Below, in pieces: positions 22,766 to 33,227 of a DNA stretch of 64,000 nucleotides. The stretch is from Tachypleus tridentatus (Eukaryota; Arthropoda; Merostomata; Xiphosura; Limulidae). The position numbers were made by a program, and so were the translations under genes. Positions within the stretch are counted from its first letter, which is position 1. Every line of letters starts with the position of its first letter. The notes under the pieces are model-generated. The model was not told the DNA's origin. It made no database searches and was given only the letters and a program-made list of their open reading frames with translations. The DNA is taken from the NCBI RefSeq assembly GCF_004210375.1, contig NC_134827.1:104145285-104209284 (forward strand), read 5' to 3'.

Positions 22766-23217
22766 TAGCTAGCATACTGCGTGTCTTAGATTAGTAATCA
22801 ATTCTAGAGTAACAGAAGTCATCAGGTACAAGAATCGACCGCGTGACTGTACCGAGTCAACAATAACAGAGACGACCATTATTAACAGCTGATGCACTGT
22901 CCACGACTCTGTCAATCAATACATAGGCTCTCCACCAGAGAGAGAGCGAAACGCCTGAGGCTGAACTTGGGCTTACAAGGACTACCGTATAAATAGTTCC
23001 AAGCTGTTAATTCTCAACCGTATAAACATTAGATCTTAACGAGCAAGCACGAATAACAACGAACAAGCAGGAAATAGCAGGTCAACAAGATACTACGTCT
23101 AATGCCCATGTTTTACATTCAAGGCTTACTACACTTAACTACGTTGACATCACGTGTCATAGCAATCCGTATACTACTTGTGGACGGTCCTTTAGGTTGC
23201 AAGCTTAATCCATACCT
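22766..23217. other. Unique sequence
   Basis: Single-copy DNA with near-balanced base composition around 22780-23050. No frame or motif I can assign. Confidence 0.4.
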
Positions 23218-23585
23218 ACCGAAAATAAGACAGGGCTTATATTAATTTTCACTCCAAAATATGACACTAGGGCTTATTTTCGGGGAATGTCTTATTTTGA
23301 TATATTAAAAAAATGAAGTTACAAAGTAAAACTATTAAACTAACCATTTAAAATAAACTATTATTAAACTATTAAACTAACTGATTAATACTTAAACAAA
23401 CTAATTAACTAACTATTAAACTAATTAATAAATTATTTTTTTTTATTTCTTTCCTCTTCCTGCCACTCTTAACTAGGGCTTATTGTAGCATAAGCATAAG
23501 GGTAGGGCTTATATTAAAACTATCCCCAAAAATCACACTAGGTCTTATTTTATGGGTAGGTCTTATTATCGGAGAAACACGGTAC
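23218..23585. mobile_element. MITE-like DNA element with GGGCTTAT-rich inverted ends
   Basis: The left end CCGAAAATAAGACAGGGCTT and the reverse complement of the right end (CGTGTTTCTCCGATAATAAG) are inverted repeats. Internal blocks ACACTAGGGCTTATTTTC and CACTAGGTCTTATTTTATG are also inverted. The centre is AT-rich with TTAAACTAA runs. I recall this CCCCGAAAATAAGAC-type end as a widespread animal DNA transposon, but cannot name the superfamily with certainty. Confidence 0.6.
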
Positions 23586-23645
23586 AAGACACGTCACTTC
23601 TCGTAAAATTTACCTATAGGTAGTTTACGAGTTCACCGCTAGGTT

Positions 23646-23822
23646 CGTTTTTTTGTTGAGTAGTTGTTAAGCACAAAGCTACACAATGAATTATCTGTGT
23701 CGTGATGGCCCGGCATGGCCAGGTGGGTTAATTCAAAAACAAACAATCTATGCCGTGTTCGTCACTGGTATCAAAATCCAATACTCAGCTTTCTAAGTCT
23801 ATAGATTTACAGCTGAGCTACT
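23646..23822 (-). repeat. SINE-B split by a mini SINE-A
   Basis: Left part TTGTTAAGCACAAAGCTACA and right part TCGTCACTGGTATCAAAATC ... GCTGAGCTACTAGG belong to one minus-oriented SINE-B. The interruption is 23708-23748. Confidence 0.75.
23708..23748 (+). repeat. Internally deleted mini SINE-A (head plus tail only)
   Basis: GGCCCGGCATGGCCAGGTGG followed almost directly by ATTCAAAAACAAACAA. The whole body (about 240 bp) is missing. Confidence 0.8.
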
Positions 23823-23825
23823 AGG

Positions 23826-24401
23826 TAGGGGTGGGAGGGTAAGGGTTGTACTGGGTTTCACACTGATATTACATATGCCTACTGAAAATTTGGTTTTGAG
23901 CCAAACAAAACAAAAACATACCGCTAGGGGCTTCCATTGCTCCATTACTGAAATTTGATAAGTTTTTACATTTTCTAACACATGAGTGTGCTGTATGTTC
24001 ATAATGGCTACCATAAGTATGCCTATCAGATAAGCGAAAACTAATCTTCCCAAATGAAACCAGATAGGTGTTTGATTTCATGCTCGTTCTATTTATTTCG
24101 GTCACTTTGCTCGAGTGAGGTTTCAAAACATTTTATTAAAACCAGTTCTCTAAATGTTCGCCTCGCAGACAGACAGATAGGGAGATAGAAGGTGCTTTAT
24201 CGAAGATCCTGAAGATTCAAAATCAACTAAGAACTGCAGTTATGAGTCATGTCAGTTCTCAGCATCACTAGTAACTTTTCATACAGAAATCTGTAAACAG
24301 AGGCCACTTTATAGTAAAAATAATGTACTTCCAGGTTTGGTATTCAATTAAGATCATCAAAGTTGCGTCAAGATTTATTTGAGTTAAAGTATTGTGTTTT
24401 T
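23826..24401. other. Unique sequence
   Basis: Two overlapping minus-strand frames (23799-24126) lack coding bias. Nothing else recognised. Confidence 0.4.
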
Positions 24402-24707
24402 AAAGAAAAGAAATCCAAAACTAAGAGTAATAAACGTCTTTACTTCTTGCTTTTAAATTTCATATGTCATAATGTTTTGTAGCCTATAAAGTGCATAATG
24501 TTTCTCGTGAGTCATGGCATGCGCACGTTTCACTGACGTCATGTCGGTAGAAATTGAAACATTAAGTGTCTCCCTTATGTGAAAGCCTTTTGATGTCAAC
24601 TGACTGACTGACAACACACTACTGAATACTAGTACAAGTGGTTAAAACAGGTGACATCGAACCTCCTCTACCCAAAAAAACAGGATTAAGAGTTACGATT
24701 CACTTGA
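24402..24707 (+). repeat. Interspersed repeat R1, copy 2
   Basis: Aligns with the reverse complement of 2856-3150, including TCATGGCATGCGCA, GAAACATTAAGTGTCTC and AACACACTACTGAAT. A possible fossil of an unknown transposon. Confidence 0.6.
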
Positions 24708-24965
24708 TATGCACAAACCGATTTCTCGTAACATTAGATGAGAAAATAAATAAATTACCCCTAGAGTTTATTCTGATGAGAGGCAGAGAAAACGCCATTC
24801 GCTTTAAGACTTGACAAATTGCGGCATCCTGCAGCAATTTGTCGAGAAATGAATTACTGTCATTCTCTCCAGGCGTATCGGGTATTGCACTGTCGTTACG
24901 TTAGAATAAACACGTTTCATACAGCGATTGCCTACTTGGTATCACTTCTCGAGATAAGAAAATCA

Positions 24966-25046
24966 ACCAATCAGAGTGTCGCCACCTTACGTCTTCCCAC
25001 AAGTATCCGCCTGAAGAGCTTTCGCATTCGCAGGATTTTATAAATA
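24966..25046 (+). promoter_or_regulatory. CCAAT/TATA promoter-like segment
   Basis: CCAATCAG at 24966-24973 and TATAAATA at 25039-25046, about 70 bp apart as in metazoan core promoters. About 28 bp further on is AGTAGAATGGCA, which opens a 28-codon frame (MATATSVCKMMNLNRHF...). The surrounding 24.8-25.1 kb is unusually CpG-rich for this window. No gene body identified. Confidence 0.3.
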
Positions 25047-25246
25047 ATTGAGATTGTTCGAGAGAAAGTAGAATGGCAACTGCGACCTCTGTGTGTAAGA
25101 TGATGAACTTAAATCGACATTTTATCAACAACGGTTTTGCCTTTTTTATAAATTAACAATTCGAATAAAGGTCGCGTGGATGTTGACAACAGTTCGGACT
25201 TTTGAATTGATGAATAGAAACATATTAAACACTACCTTTATCAACG

Positions 25247-25434
25247 TCTTTAGGTTAACCTGAAGATGGCCCAGGAAGGTCGAAACGTTGTTCTCTGTGA
25301 CGCAGATGGCCTAGCTGCTCTGTGCCATAAAACACCAAATCAACCAACCTGTTTTATAAGTAAAAGTGCTAATACCCACCAGTCGTTCTGAGATACATTT
25401 TTACTTCAAGTGGGTTTCTCGTCATCAAGAGATC
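25247..25434 (+). mobile_element. Penelope-like terminal module with hammerhead-like core, interrupted
   Basis: CAACGTC at 25242-25250, CTGAAGATGGCC (25260-), GGTCGAAACGTTGTTC, then TAAGTAAAAGTGCTAATACC and GAGATACATTTTTACTTCAA. CAACGT can pair with ACGTTG, and GGCC with GGTC (one G-T pair). It is interrupted at about 25298-25350 by a fragment with TGTGCCATAAAACACCAAAT, which looks like the tail of another SINE. Confidence 0.5.
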
Positions 25435-26097
25435 ATAACAAATACAGATATCGATATGGGGACCCGACCCCCGTGAGGGAGGAACACGTCACGAAGAACC
25501 TTCATCTGTTCTGAACTTGTTATTACCTTTAACGAGTCAACATATAGTGATTCATTGTTCCAGTGCTACTCGTTTCCTCTGACTTTGGTATCAAGTTCAG
25601 CTTCACCTTTGCAGTCAACTTCCATGTGACCCCCCCACAAATCGATTGCTTCTTCTTATCTGACCTCAATCAGTATTTTACGTCAGTGTTAATGAACGCT
25701 GCTATCGGACCCAAGTCAACACTTGGAAAGTTTGTGACTTAACGACAAATTACCATGACACAAGTAAAGCAAGCTTTCAGTTATTGGACGGTCACGTGAC
25801 TGTCACCAGCTGACGATATTCAGAGGGTTAAGCCGTCGTATATCGCACTTACATCACTAGACACAGTAGTATGGATTACCAATGACATATTTAATTAGTT
25901 TATCAGTGGAGAGCCTTGCTCACTTGTCCGACCGCTATAATAAAGTCGTAACAAAATTTGACCGTCATGAATATCGCTTTTCAAAACAAAGGTTTGTTCA
26001 TCTCAACGAACTAGGAAATATTAGCTGCCATGCTTCAAATGCTGGGAATGCCTGTTGGTGTTTAAACTGTATATTACATTCTTCAAACTAGAAAAAG
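25435..26097. other. Unique sequence
   Basis: Single-copy DNA with ordinary composition. The 25882-26091 frame starts at TTG and has no recognised domain. Confidence 0.35.
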
Positions 26098-26205
26098 TAA
26101 ATAAATCGTACAACCGTAGTTTCGTAACCATTTTTAAATAAATCGTACAACCGTAGTTTCGTAAACATTTTTAAATAAATCGTACAACCGTAGTTTCGTA
26201 AACAA
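26098..26205. repeat. 37-bp tandem repeat, about 3 copies
   Basis: AAATAAATCGTACAACCGTA then GTTTCGTAAACATTTTT, repeated almost perfectly. Confidence 0.93.
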
Positions 26206-26264
26206 TTTGTTCTTACACACACATATATATAGAAACAGATACACACGAAATACAACACAGTACT

Positions 26265-26480
26265 GTTTGATTGTTTTTATTACTTCCCGCAAACCTGCAC
26301 GAGAATTATCAACGCTATCCGTCTCTGATTTAGCAGTATAAGACTAGAGGGAAGGCAGCTAGTCACCATCACCCACCGCCAGCTCTTGGGCTACTCTTTT
26401 ACCAACGAAAAGTGGGATTGATTGTAACATTATAACGCCCTCACAGCTGAAAGAGCGAGAATGTTTGGTGTGACGCGGAC
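26265..26480 (-). repeat. SINE-A, 5'-truncated
   Basis: Tail, TTAGCAGTATAAGACTAGAG, GGGATTGATTGTAACATTAT, and it ends after TTTGGTGTGACGCGGA, just before the tRNA-like head. Confidence 0.88.
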
Positions 26481-27504
26481 AATACACTACTGACCTTCAG
26501 TGTTAATAAGTTATGTAGTTGGATCTCGCTAACCCTAAATTGCAGTTTCAGAGAAATAAAGGTGCTCGAACTTTGGTTCCATGTTAGATGTAACTTACTA
26601 CTGCACTTCAAAAGAAGCTTGGTGAAGCGACATATCTTTTAGAAGTAACATTTTGAGGCTTTTTCGTGAAACAGGATTGTACTCTGTGTACTAATACTTT
26701 TCTTGATACCTTGGTAGAAGAGACCTAGACATTACAAAAACATAAAACCAGAATTTTAGCAACGTAAGTCCGCAGAGCTACCGATGTGCCACTTGGGGGC
26801 GTAAAGCTGTCATAGAGCTTTACCACATAACAAGATACAGTCTTATCAGATATTAATTTACAATGAAAACAAAGATATAAAAAAATACCTTGATTTTGCG
26901 ATTTAAACTAAATTGGCACTGGCAGAAAGGGGCCTGTACCCCAGTTTTACCAGACAGTGTCTTGATAAAACAGAATAGAAAACCATGATAGATATCACAC
27001 TAAAACGTTTCTCGCCTATTACCTGGACTTGTATTAGTTTAAGCACCTGGCGACAACTAATCTCTCACCTGTCAGATCATTGGAATTGTACAATCATTTT
27101 TAAATATACAGTGAGATGAATCTCATTCTATTTACCTTATAGTTAAAATTTGTAACTGAATTTGCAATGCATGGTATATAGAGCCTAATATTTGAGATCG
27201 GTCACACTGTGACTGTTTTGGTCATTACAGTTTTTTTTTTTCAGTACTATGACATATTATTCATCGATTCATTTCTTGCTAGAGGAATTAATCACATGTG
27301 TGTCAGGATTATCGTGAAAATTCGAATCTGTAAGATACTTTAACTATAAAAGACGTTTAGGAATACTACACTAGCCTATTACAGAGGGAAAATGTCTGAA
27401 AGTGGCGTATCTCTTGGTTCCAACAAGATTGGAATGTAATGTTCGGACGAAATGCAAATGTTGCGGATGCAATCACGTTTCATTCAACCTGTAGCAGCAG
27501 TCAG
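26481..27504. other. Mostly unique sequence with a SINE-B fragment
   Basis: The only recognised piece is a minus SINE-B head fragment at 26745-26801 (AACGTAAGTCCGCAGAGCTA, CCACTTGGGGGC). The rest is AT-rich single-copy DNA. Confidence 0.5.
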
Positions 27505-27892
27505 AGTACAAGCGATCAAAAACTTAGAATACAAGATATCATAAGGTCAGAATACAAACGGTCACAAACATAGAATACAAGGTATCATAAGGTTAGAATA
27601 CAAGCGGTCACAAACATAGAATACAAGGCATCATGAGGTCAGAATACAAGTGATCACAAACATAGAATACAAGGTACCATAAGGTTAGAATACAAGCGGT
27701 CACAAACATAGAATACAAAGTATCATAAGGTTAGAATACAAGCGGTCACAAACATAGAATACAAGGTATCATAAGGTCAGAATACAAGTGGTCACAAACA
27801 TAGAATACAAGGTATCATAAGGTCAGAATACAAGCGGTCACAAACATAGAATACAAGGTATCATAAGGTCAGAATACAAGTGATCAGAAACT
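27505..27892. repeat. Minisatellite, 46-bp unit, about 8.4 copies
   Basis: Units contain AATACAAGCGGTCACAAACA and TAGAATACAAGGTATCATAA. First and last units are the most diverged. Confidence 0.95.
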
Positions 27893-28450
27893 TGGGATTC
27901 AATCAAAGAGGACAAGAAATCTGCGAATAGTAAAAATAAAAAAAAATCTTGTATTTTAACCGCTACCGATGTTTTAGATCGCTCAGTGACTTACCGACTT
28001 AGATGTGATTGGTCAGACCTAAACCAGTGAGTCTTTATAAATAGTTGAATAATCTTTATTATTGTGGTTTCCAGTAGGTGCGCAGAAAAATATGGAAAAA
28101 TCGTTCTTAAGATGTACATAAAGGTTAAACTGGAATGACCATCAGTAAAAATGGTCTTAAGAAAGAAATATTCCTTATGGACACCAAAGCAGCATTTCGG
28201 TGGACAATGCGCAGACAAGCTGCTTTTCACTAAAACGAACATTATGTTAAAATTTAAAATACGTTGAACTAAACTTTGAATACTAGAATTAGGGTGTGTC
28301 AGTACGGCAAAAAAAAAAAAACAACACAAAGTTATTGTTCCAGGTCAATAGGTATCCATCTTTACATAATTTTAAAAGACCTTTAGGTACTGAGATGAGG
28401 AAGATTGTCGCCATATTGAACTGTTTTAACCTCATCTCGGGCCTTATTGT
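27893..28450. other. Unique sequence between arrays
   Basis: Carries a 112-codon minus-strand frame (27991-28329) rich in F, I and L with no recognised domain. I treat it as chance. Confidence 0.4.
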
Positions 28451-29681
28451 GTCATCTTGATTTATTACACTCTTGTCGTGAGCTACATCTTTGTGACTCT
28501 CGGACGTATTACAACCTAGTCTTGGACGTCATCTTTATGACTTCTTGACGTATTAGAAACCTAGGCTTAGACCACATCTTTGTGACTTTCTGACTTATTA
28601 CAATCTAGTCATGGGCTTTATCTTTGTGACTCTCTGATTTATTTTAACCTATTCTTGGGCTACATCTTTGTAGGTTGATGACTCATTTTAACCTTGTTTT
28701 GGACTACAATTTTGTAGATTGATGACTCATTTTAACCTTGTTTTGGACTACAATTTTGTAGATTAATGACTCATTTTAACCTTGTTTTGGACTACAGCTT
28801 TGTAGGTTGATGACTCATTTTAACCTTGTTTTGGACTACAATTTTGTAGGTTGATGACTCATTTTAACCTTGTTTTGGACTACAATTTTGTAGATTAATG
28901 ACTCATTTTAACCTTGTTTTGGACTACAGCTTTGTAGGTTGATGACTCATTTTAACCTTGTTTTGGACTACAGCTTTGTAGGTTGATGACTCATTGTAAC
29001 CTTGTTTTGGACTACAATTTTGTAGATTAATGACTCATTTCAACCTTGTTTTGGACTACAATTTTGTAGATTAATGACTCATTTTAACCTTGTTTTGGAC
29101 TACAATTTTGTAGATTAATGACTCATTTTAACCTTGTTTTGGACTACAATTTTGTAGATTAATGACTCATTTTAACCTTGTTTTGGACTACAATTTTGTA
29201 GATTGATGACTCATTGTAACCTTGTTTTGGACTACAGCTTTGTAGATTAATGACTCATTTTAACCTTGTTTTGGACTACAATTTTGTAGATTAATGACTC
29301 ATTTTAACCTTGTTTTGGACTACAGCTTTGTAGATTAATGACTCATTTTAACCTTGTTTTGGACTACAATTTTGTAGATTAATGACTCATTTTAACCTTG
29401 TTTTGGACTACAGCTTTGTAGGTTGATGACTCATTTTAACCTTGTTTTGGACTACAATTTTGTAGATTAATGACTCATTTTAACCTTGTTTTGGACTACA
29501 ATTTTGTAGATTGATGACTCATTTTAACCTTGTTTTGGACTACAATTTTGTAGATTAATGACTCATTTTAACCTTGTTTTGGACTACAGCTTTGTAGGTT
29601 GATGACTCATTTTAACCTTGTTTTGGACTACAATTTTGTAGATTAATGACTCATTTTAACCTTGTTTTGGACTACAGCTTT
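28451..29681. repeat. Minisatellite, 44-bp unit, 28 copies
   Basis: Units contain GACTCATTTTAACCTTGTTT and TGGACTACAATTTTGTAG. The first five units (28451-28670) are strongly diverged (GACGTATTACAACCTAGTCT) but keep the 44-bp spacing, while the rest are homogeneous. Each unit holds a short palindrome-like CTACAATTTTGTAG or CTACAGCTTTGTAG. Confidence 0.96.
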
Positions 29682-30561
29682 TCATCTAAGGCTATTTTAT
29701 TTTCAAGTTCTAGGCCACACCTAACTCTCTAAACTCATTACAACGTAGTCTTTGGTTACACGTTTACCATTTTGTGGAACTTTCAGATAACATCTTGGGA
29801 TGACTTTAGTCTTCTAAAATGATTGTTATGAAGTCCTGGGTTTCCTTGTCTCATTTGACCTAGTTTTGTACCTAAGATAAACATCTATATTAATTTTGTT
29901 TAATTTTAGATTACCATGTGGCTGTCTTAGCCTAACATTTAGCGTGAGGTAACACCTGTATGGGGGAAAACGTAAACAACCTACTATTAATTCAGCCATC
30001 TCTCCCGGGATGTTGCAAATTTATATTGGTTGTTATTAACCATGACATAGCAGCTCAACTACAAACTCTTAGCTTAGGGTGGATTTGAAATCTAATTACT
30101 GTTTTCGACTCAAGAAGTCAAACCCTTTCAACTGATGTATTGACCACGCCCAAGGTGTCATAGATTAACTTTATCATAATCCTACCTAAAATAATTTCAG
30201 TTTCAGGGTAGGCTGATACAGTAATAAAATGAAATGAGGTCTGCGCATGCTCAACGTTTGGTACTGCCGCCGAACAAAAGTTTAGCCAATAAAAAGGGAT
30301 AGAGGGGGTAAATGTCTCATAAATTAATTTACTCCAGTCCTCCTTTAAAATCTTGAAGTGCGCGGCTATTGAGAATTCCCTCTTGTTATGAGAGATCTAT
30401 ACAACATCATAAAATAAGGTTATTTAAACAGATGTAGTGCCCTTTTTGAGCACATCCCATTGCTCGTTGTGGAAAAGGGGCAGAAAGAAATAAAATCTGT
30501 CAAATTACGTATTTATTATTTTGATGCCTAAACACTCAAAAATAAACGTTATTTCACAAAC
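29682..30561. other. Unique sequence
   Basis: No repeat or coding exon recognised. A CCAAT-like AGCCAATAAAAAG lies at about 30284. Confidence 0.4.
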
Positions 30562-30683
30562 GCCCCCCAGTGGCTCAGCGGTACGTCTGTGGACTTACAA
30601 TGCTAAAAACCGGGTTTCGATACCCGTGGTTGGCTGAGCACAGATAGCCCATGATGTAGCTTTGTGCTTAATTCAAAAACAAT
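30562..30683 (+). repeat. SINE-B, full length, with target duplication
   Basis: CCCCCCAGTGGCTCAGCGGT head, GGGTTTCGATACCCG B box, GTAGCTTTGTGCTTAATTCA tail. Flanked by ATTTCACAAAC (30551-30561 and 30684-30694). A degraded second copy of the head (CCCCTAGCGGCTAAGTGGTA) follows at 30700-30760. Confidence 0.94.
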
Positions 30684-30760
30684 ATTTCACAAACATTTCA
30701 CCCCTAGCGGCTAAGTGGTAAATCTCAGGACTTCTGAAGCTGAAAGCCATGGTGAACATT

Positions 30761-31210
30761 GATCAACTTTACAGTTGACAACAGACAAACATCAGATTTT
30801 TCTTACAAGTAAAAAATGTAGAAATATTATAAAGACAATTCTTTAAGCAGAAATTATTCAATTCGAATCAAAATAATCCTTTCACAAAGATTTTTAGACG
30901 ACGTCGAGGTTAGAACATAATATAAAAAAAAAAACAATAATCAAAGCTGTAACACCTAGTGGGTTCTTGAAATTCCACCCCTTATTTGTAATAAATTCGA
31001 AGTTAATACTTAATATAGAATTTTAACACAAAATAAATAAAGAACAAAAAGTCGCCTGAACGAAAACCTGGCGCTATATTTATATCTATTATAAAAAAAA
31101 CATATTAACATAAAACAAAAGTTTTGTGAAAGAAGTTAAAATACGTTAGTTCCTGAAACATCAACACATTACCCGTCCAAGAGAATGCCTAGATAATTGT
31201 TTCCTTGTCT
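30761..31210. other. Unique AT-rich sequence
   Basis: Nothing recognised. Confidence 0.4.
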
Positions 31211-31418
31211 GACACCAAACATGTTCGCCCTTTCAGCCGTGGGGGCGTTATAAAGTTACGGTCAATCCCACTATTCGTTGGTGAAAGAGTAGCCCAAGAG
31301 TTGGCGATGGATAGTGATGACTAGCTGCCTTCTCTCTAGACTTACACTGCTAAATTAGGGACGGCAAGCGCAGATAGCCCTCGTGTAGCTTTGCGCGAAA
31401 TTCAAAAAACAATACAAA
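31211..31418 (+). repeat. SINE-A, 5'-truncated at insertion, with target duplication
   Basis: Begins at GACACCAAACATG (no tRNA-like head) and ends AATTCAAAAAACAATACAAA. A perfect CCTTGTCT (31203-31210 and 31419-31426) flanks the truncated unit, so truncation happened during insertion, as in LINE-driven reverse transcription. Confidence 0.9.
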
Positions 31419-31426
31419 CCTTGTCT

Positions 31427-32225
31427 TATTTGCCGGTAGTGCTGCTGGTGACAAAATAATGAACTAAAATAAAAATATATTATCAATCATAAAATATTCG
31501 TTCCTTTTGGATCTTTAACTTTTGTAGAACATTGACAGTATGTATATAAACATGTCTATATCTGTATGAAGACATCATTGACACGTATAAAGTGTTTGCG
31601 TTGTGCTAACATTCTAACGATATAAGCGTAAAATCCATTCCGTTTGTTACAGTCAAATATGACGTATCACCTCTATAAGCAACAACCCTAGCTGTGTTTT
31701 TATTTTATTATTTATCATAGTAAAGTGTACGATATTGACTCATTATGGTACACATAATCTACACGGATACGTGCTGTTTCATTCTCTCCCAGTAAATCTA
31801 TTATTAACTATAATAATTACAGCATCAAATATGCAAACAACAAAAATATTTTATCTTATGTAGTTGTTTTTATTATATCTTATATGCGTTTCAAGTTGTC
31901 AGGCGGAAATGATTCGCAAGCCTTATTGCCACCAAGATTACTAGATTTTTTACTGTTTAACTTACCACATCACGTATACAGCTGTTCCAGCTATAATGGA
32001 GTTTGTCATTTGATTACTTCCAACACAATGAAAATTGGTTTTCAAACAGGGAGGCCTTGGTTACCCGCCAAGGTTTGAGGTCTATGACAAGTTGATAATT
32101 ACGAACCCGAGTTTCTCTTTCATTAGGTTTCCATTCGCCTCATTAAGCAGTGTACGTTGTAACCGTATATAATTCTAACAGCTGCAAGTTAGACGAACTG
32201 CTTTTATTAATTTATCTAGTTATAA
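31427..32225. other. Unique AT-rich sequence
   Basis: Nothing recognised. The frame at 31884-32078 has no supporting signal. Confidence 0.4.
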
Positions 32226-32490
32226 GTTTGTTTATTTTTTGAATTTCCTTGAAAGCTCCAAAAAGGATACCTACGCTAGCAGTCCCTAATTTTGACGTAA
32301 TAAATTAAAGGGAAGACAGGCTAGTCAACAGCACCCACCGCCAACTCTTGAGACTACTCTTTACCAACGAATAATGCGATTGACCCTCACATAATAACGT
32401 CCCTATTCCTGAAAGGGACGAGCATGATCGGTGATGTAATTCGAGCTCGCAACTTGTGAGTCGAGTGCCCTAACCATCAGGCCATGCTAG
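32226..32490 (-). repeat. SINE-A, full length, old
   Basis: Diverged copy. GTCAACAGCACCCACCGCCA, GGGACGAGCATG and a degraded head ending AGGCCATGCTAGATGC. Confidence 0.85.
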
Positions 32491-32743
32491 ATGCCTTAGT
32501 AGTTAGTCATGCTGGATTAATGTCAGTGTGGGTTCAACTCCCAGTTTGTTTAAAATATGATAATAATTATGATAGTAATTAATAACTTATTGAGCAATTT
32601 TTCATCATCAGTATGAAGTAAGTTCACATTCCTCATTTCTAATTAACTTTATTAATTTATTCTGTAAAACAATTAATATTTGCATTGTTGAAATAAACAA
32701 TACTGTTTTTTCCTTTGCTCATTCTGTTAATTTCACTCAAACA

Positions 32744-33027
32744 ACAGCCAGGCATGACCAGGTGGGTTAAGGCGTTCGGCTCGTAATCTGAGGGTCGCGG
32801 GTTTGAATCCCCGTCACCCCAAACATGCTCGCCCTTTCAGCCGTGGGGGCGTTATAATGTGACGGTCAACCCTACTGTTCGTTGGTGAAAGAGTAGTCCA
32901 AGAGTTGGCGGTGGGTGGTGATGACTAACTGCTTTCCCTTAGTCTTACACTGCTACATTAGGAACGCTAGCGCAGATAGCCCTCGTGTAGCTTTGCGCGA
33001 AATTCCAAAACGAACAAACAAACAAAA
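32744..33027 (+). repeat. SINE-A, full length, with target duplication
   Basis: GCCAGGCATGACCAGGTGGG head with CGGGTTTGAATCCCCG B box, complete body, tail ending GAACAAACAAACAAAA. Flanked by CACTCAAACA (32734-32743 and 33028-33037). Confidence 0.96.
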
Positions 33028-33227
33028 CACTCAAACATTACATGTGCATTACACATAAAGACAAACAAACATGTATATTTCTCGAGGATAATTTCTGTTT
33101 GTTTGTTTGTTTTACTTCACGTCTTTCTTTTTGAATAAAGTAGTTTAAGTCAAATGTTATTCTAATGACTTCTTTCTCAAGAGTTCGCTGTATTAGTCTG
33201 TTGCAAGATAACGTAAATATGTGTAGG

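Noticed and set aside
27991..28329. 112-codon minus ORF
   Set aside because: Low-complexity F/I/L-rich frame in AT-rich DNA. A faint resemblance to a mariner transposase could not be supported by any motif.
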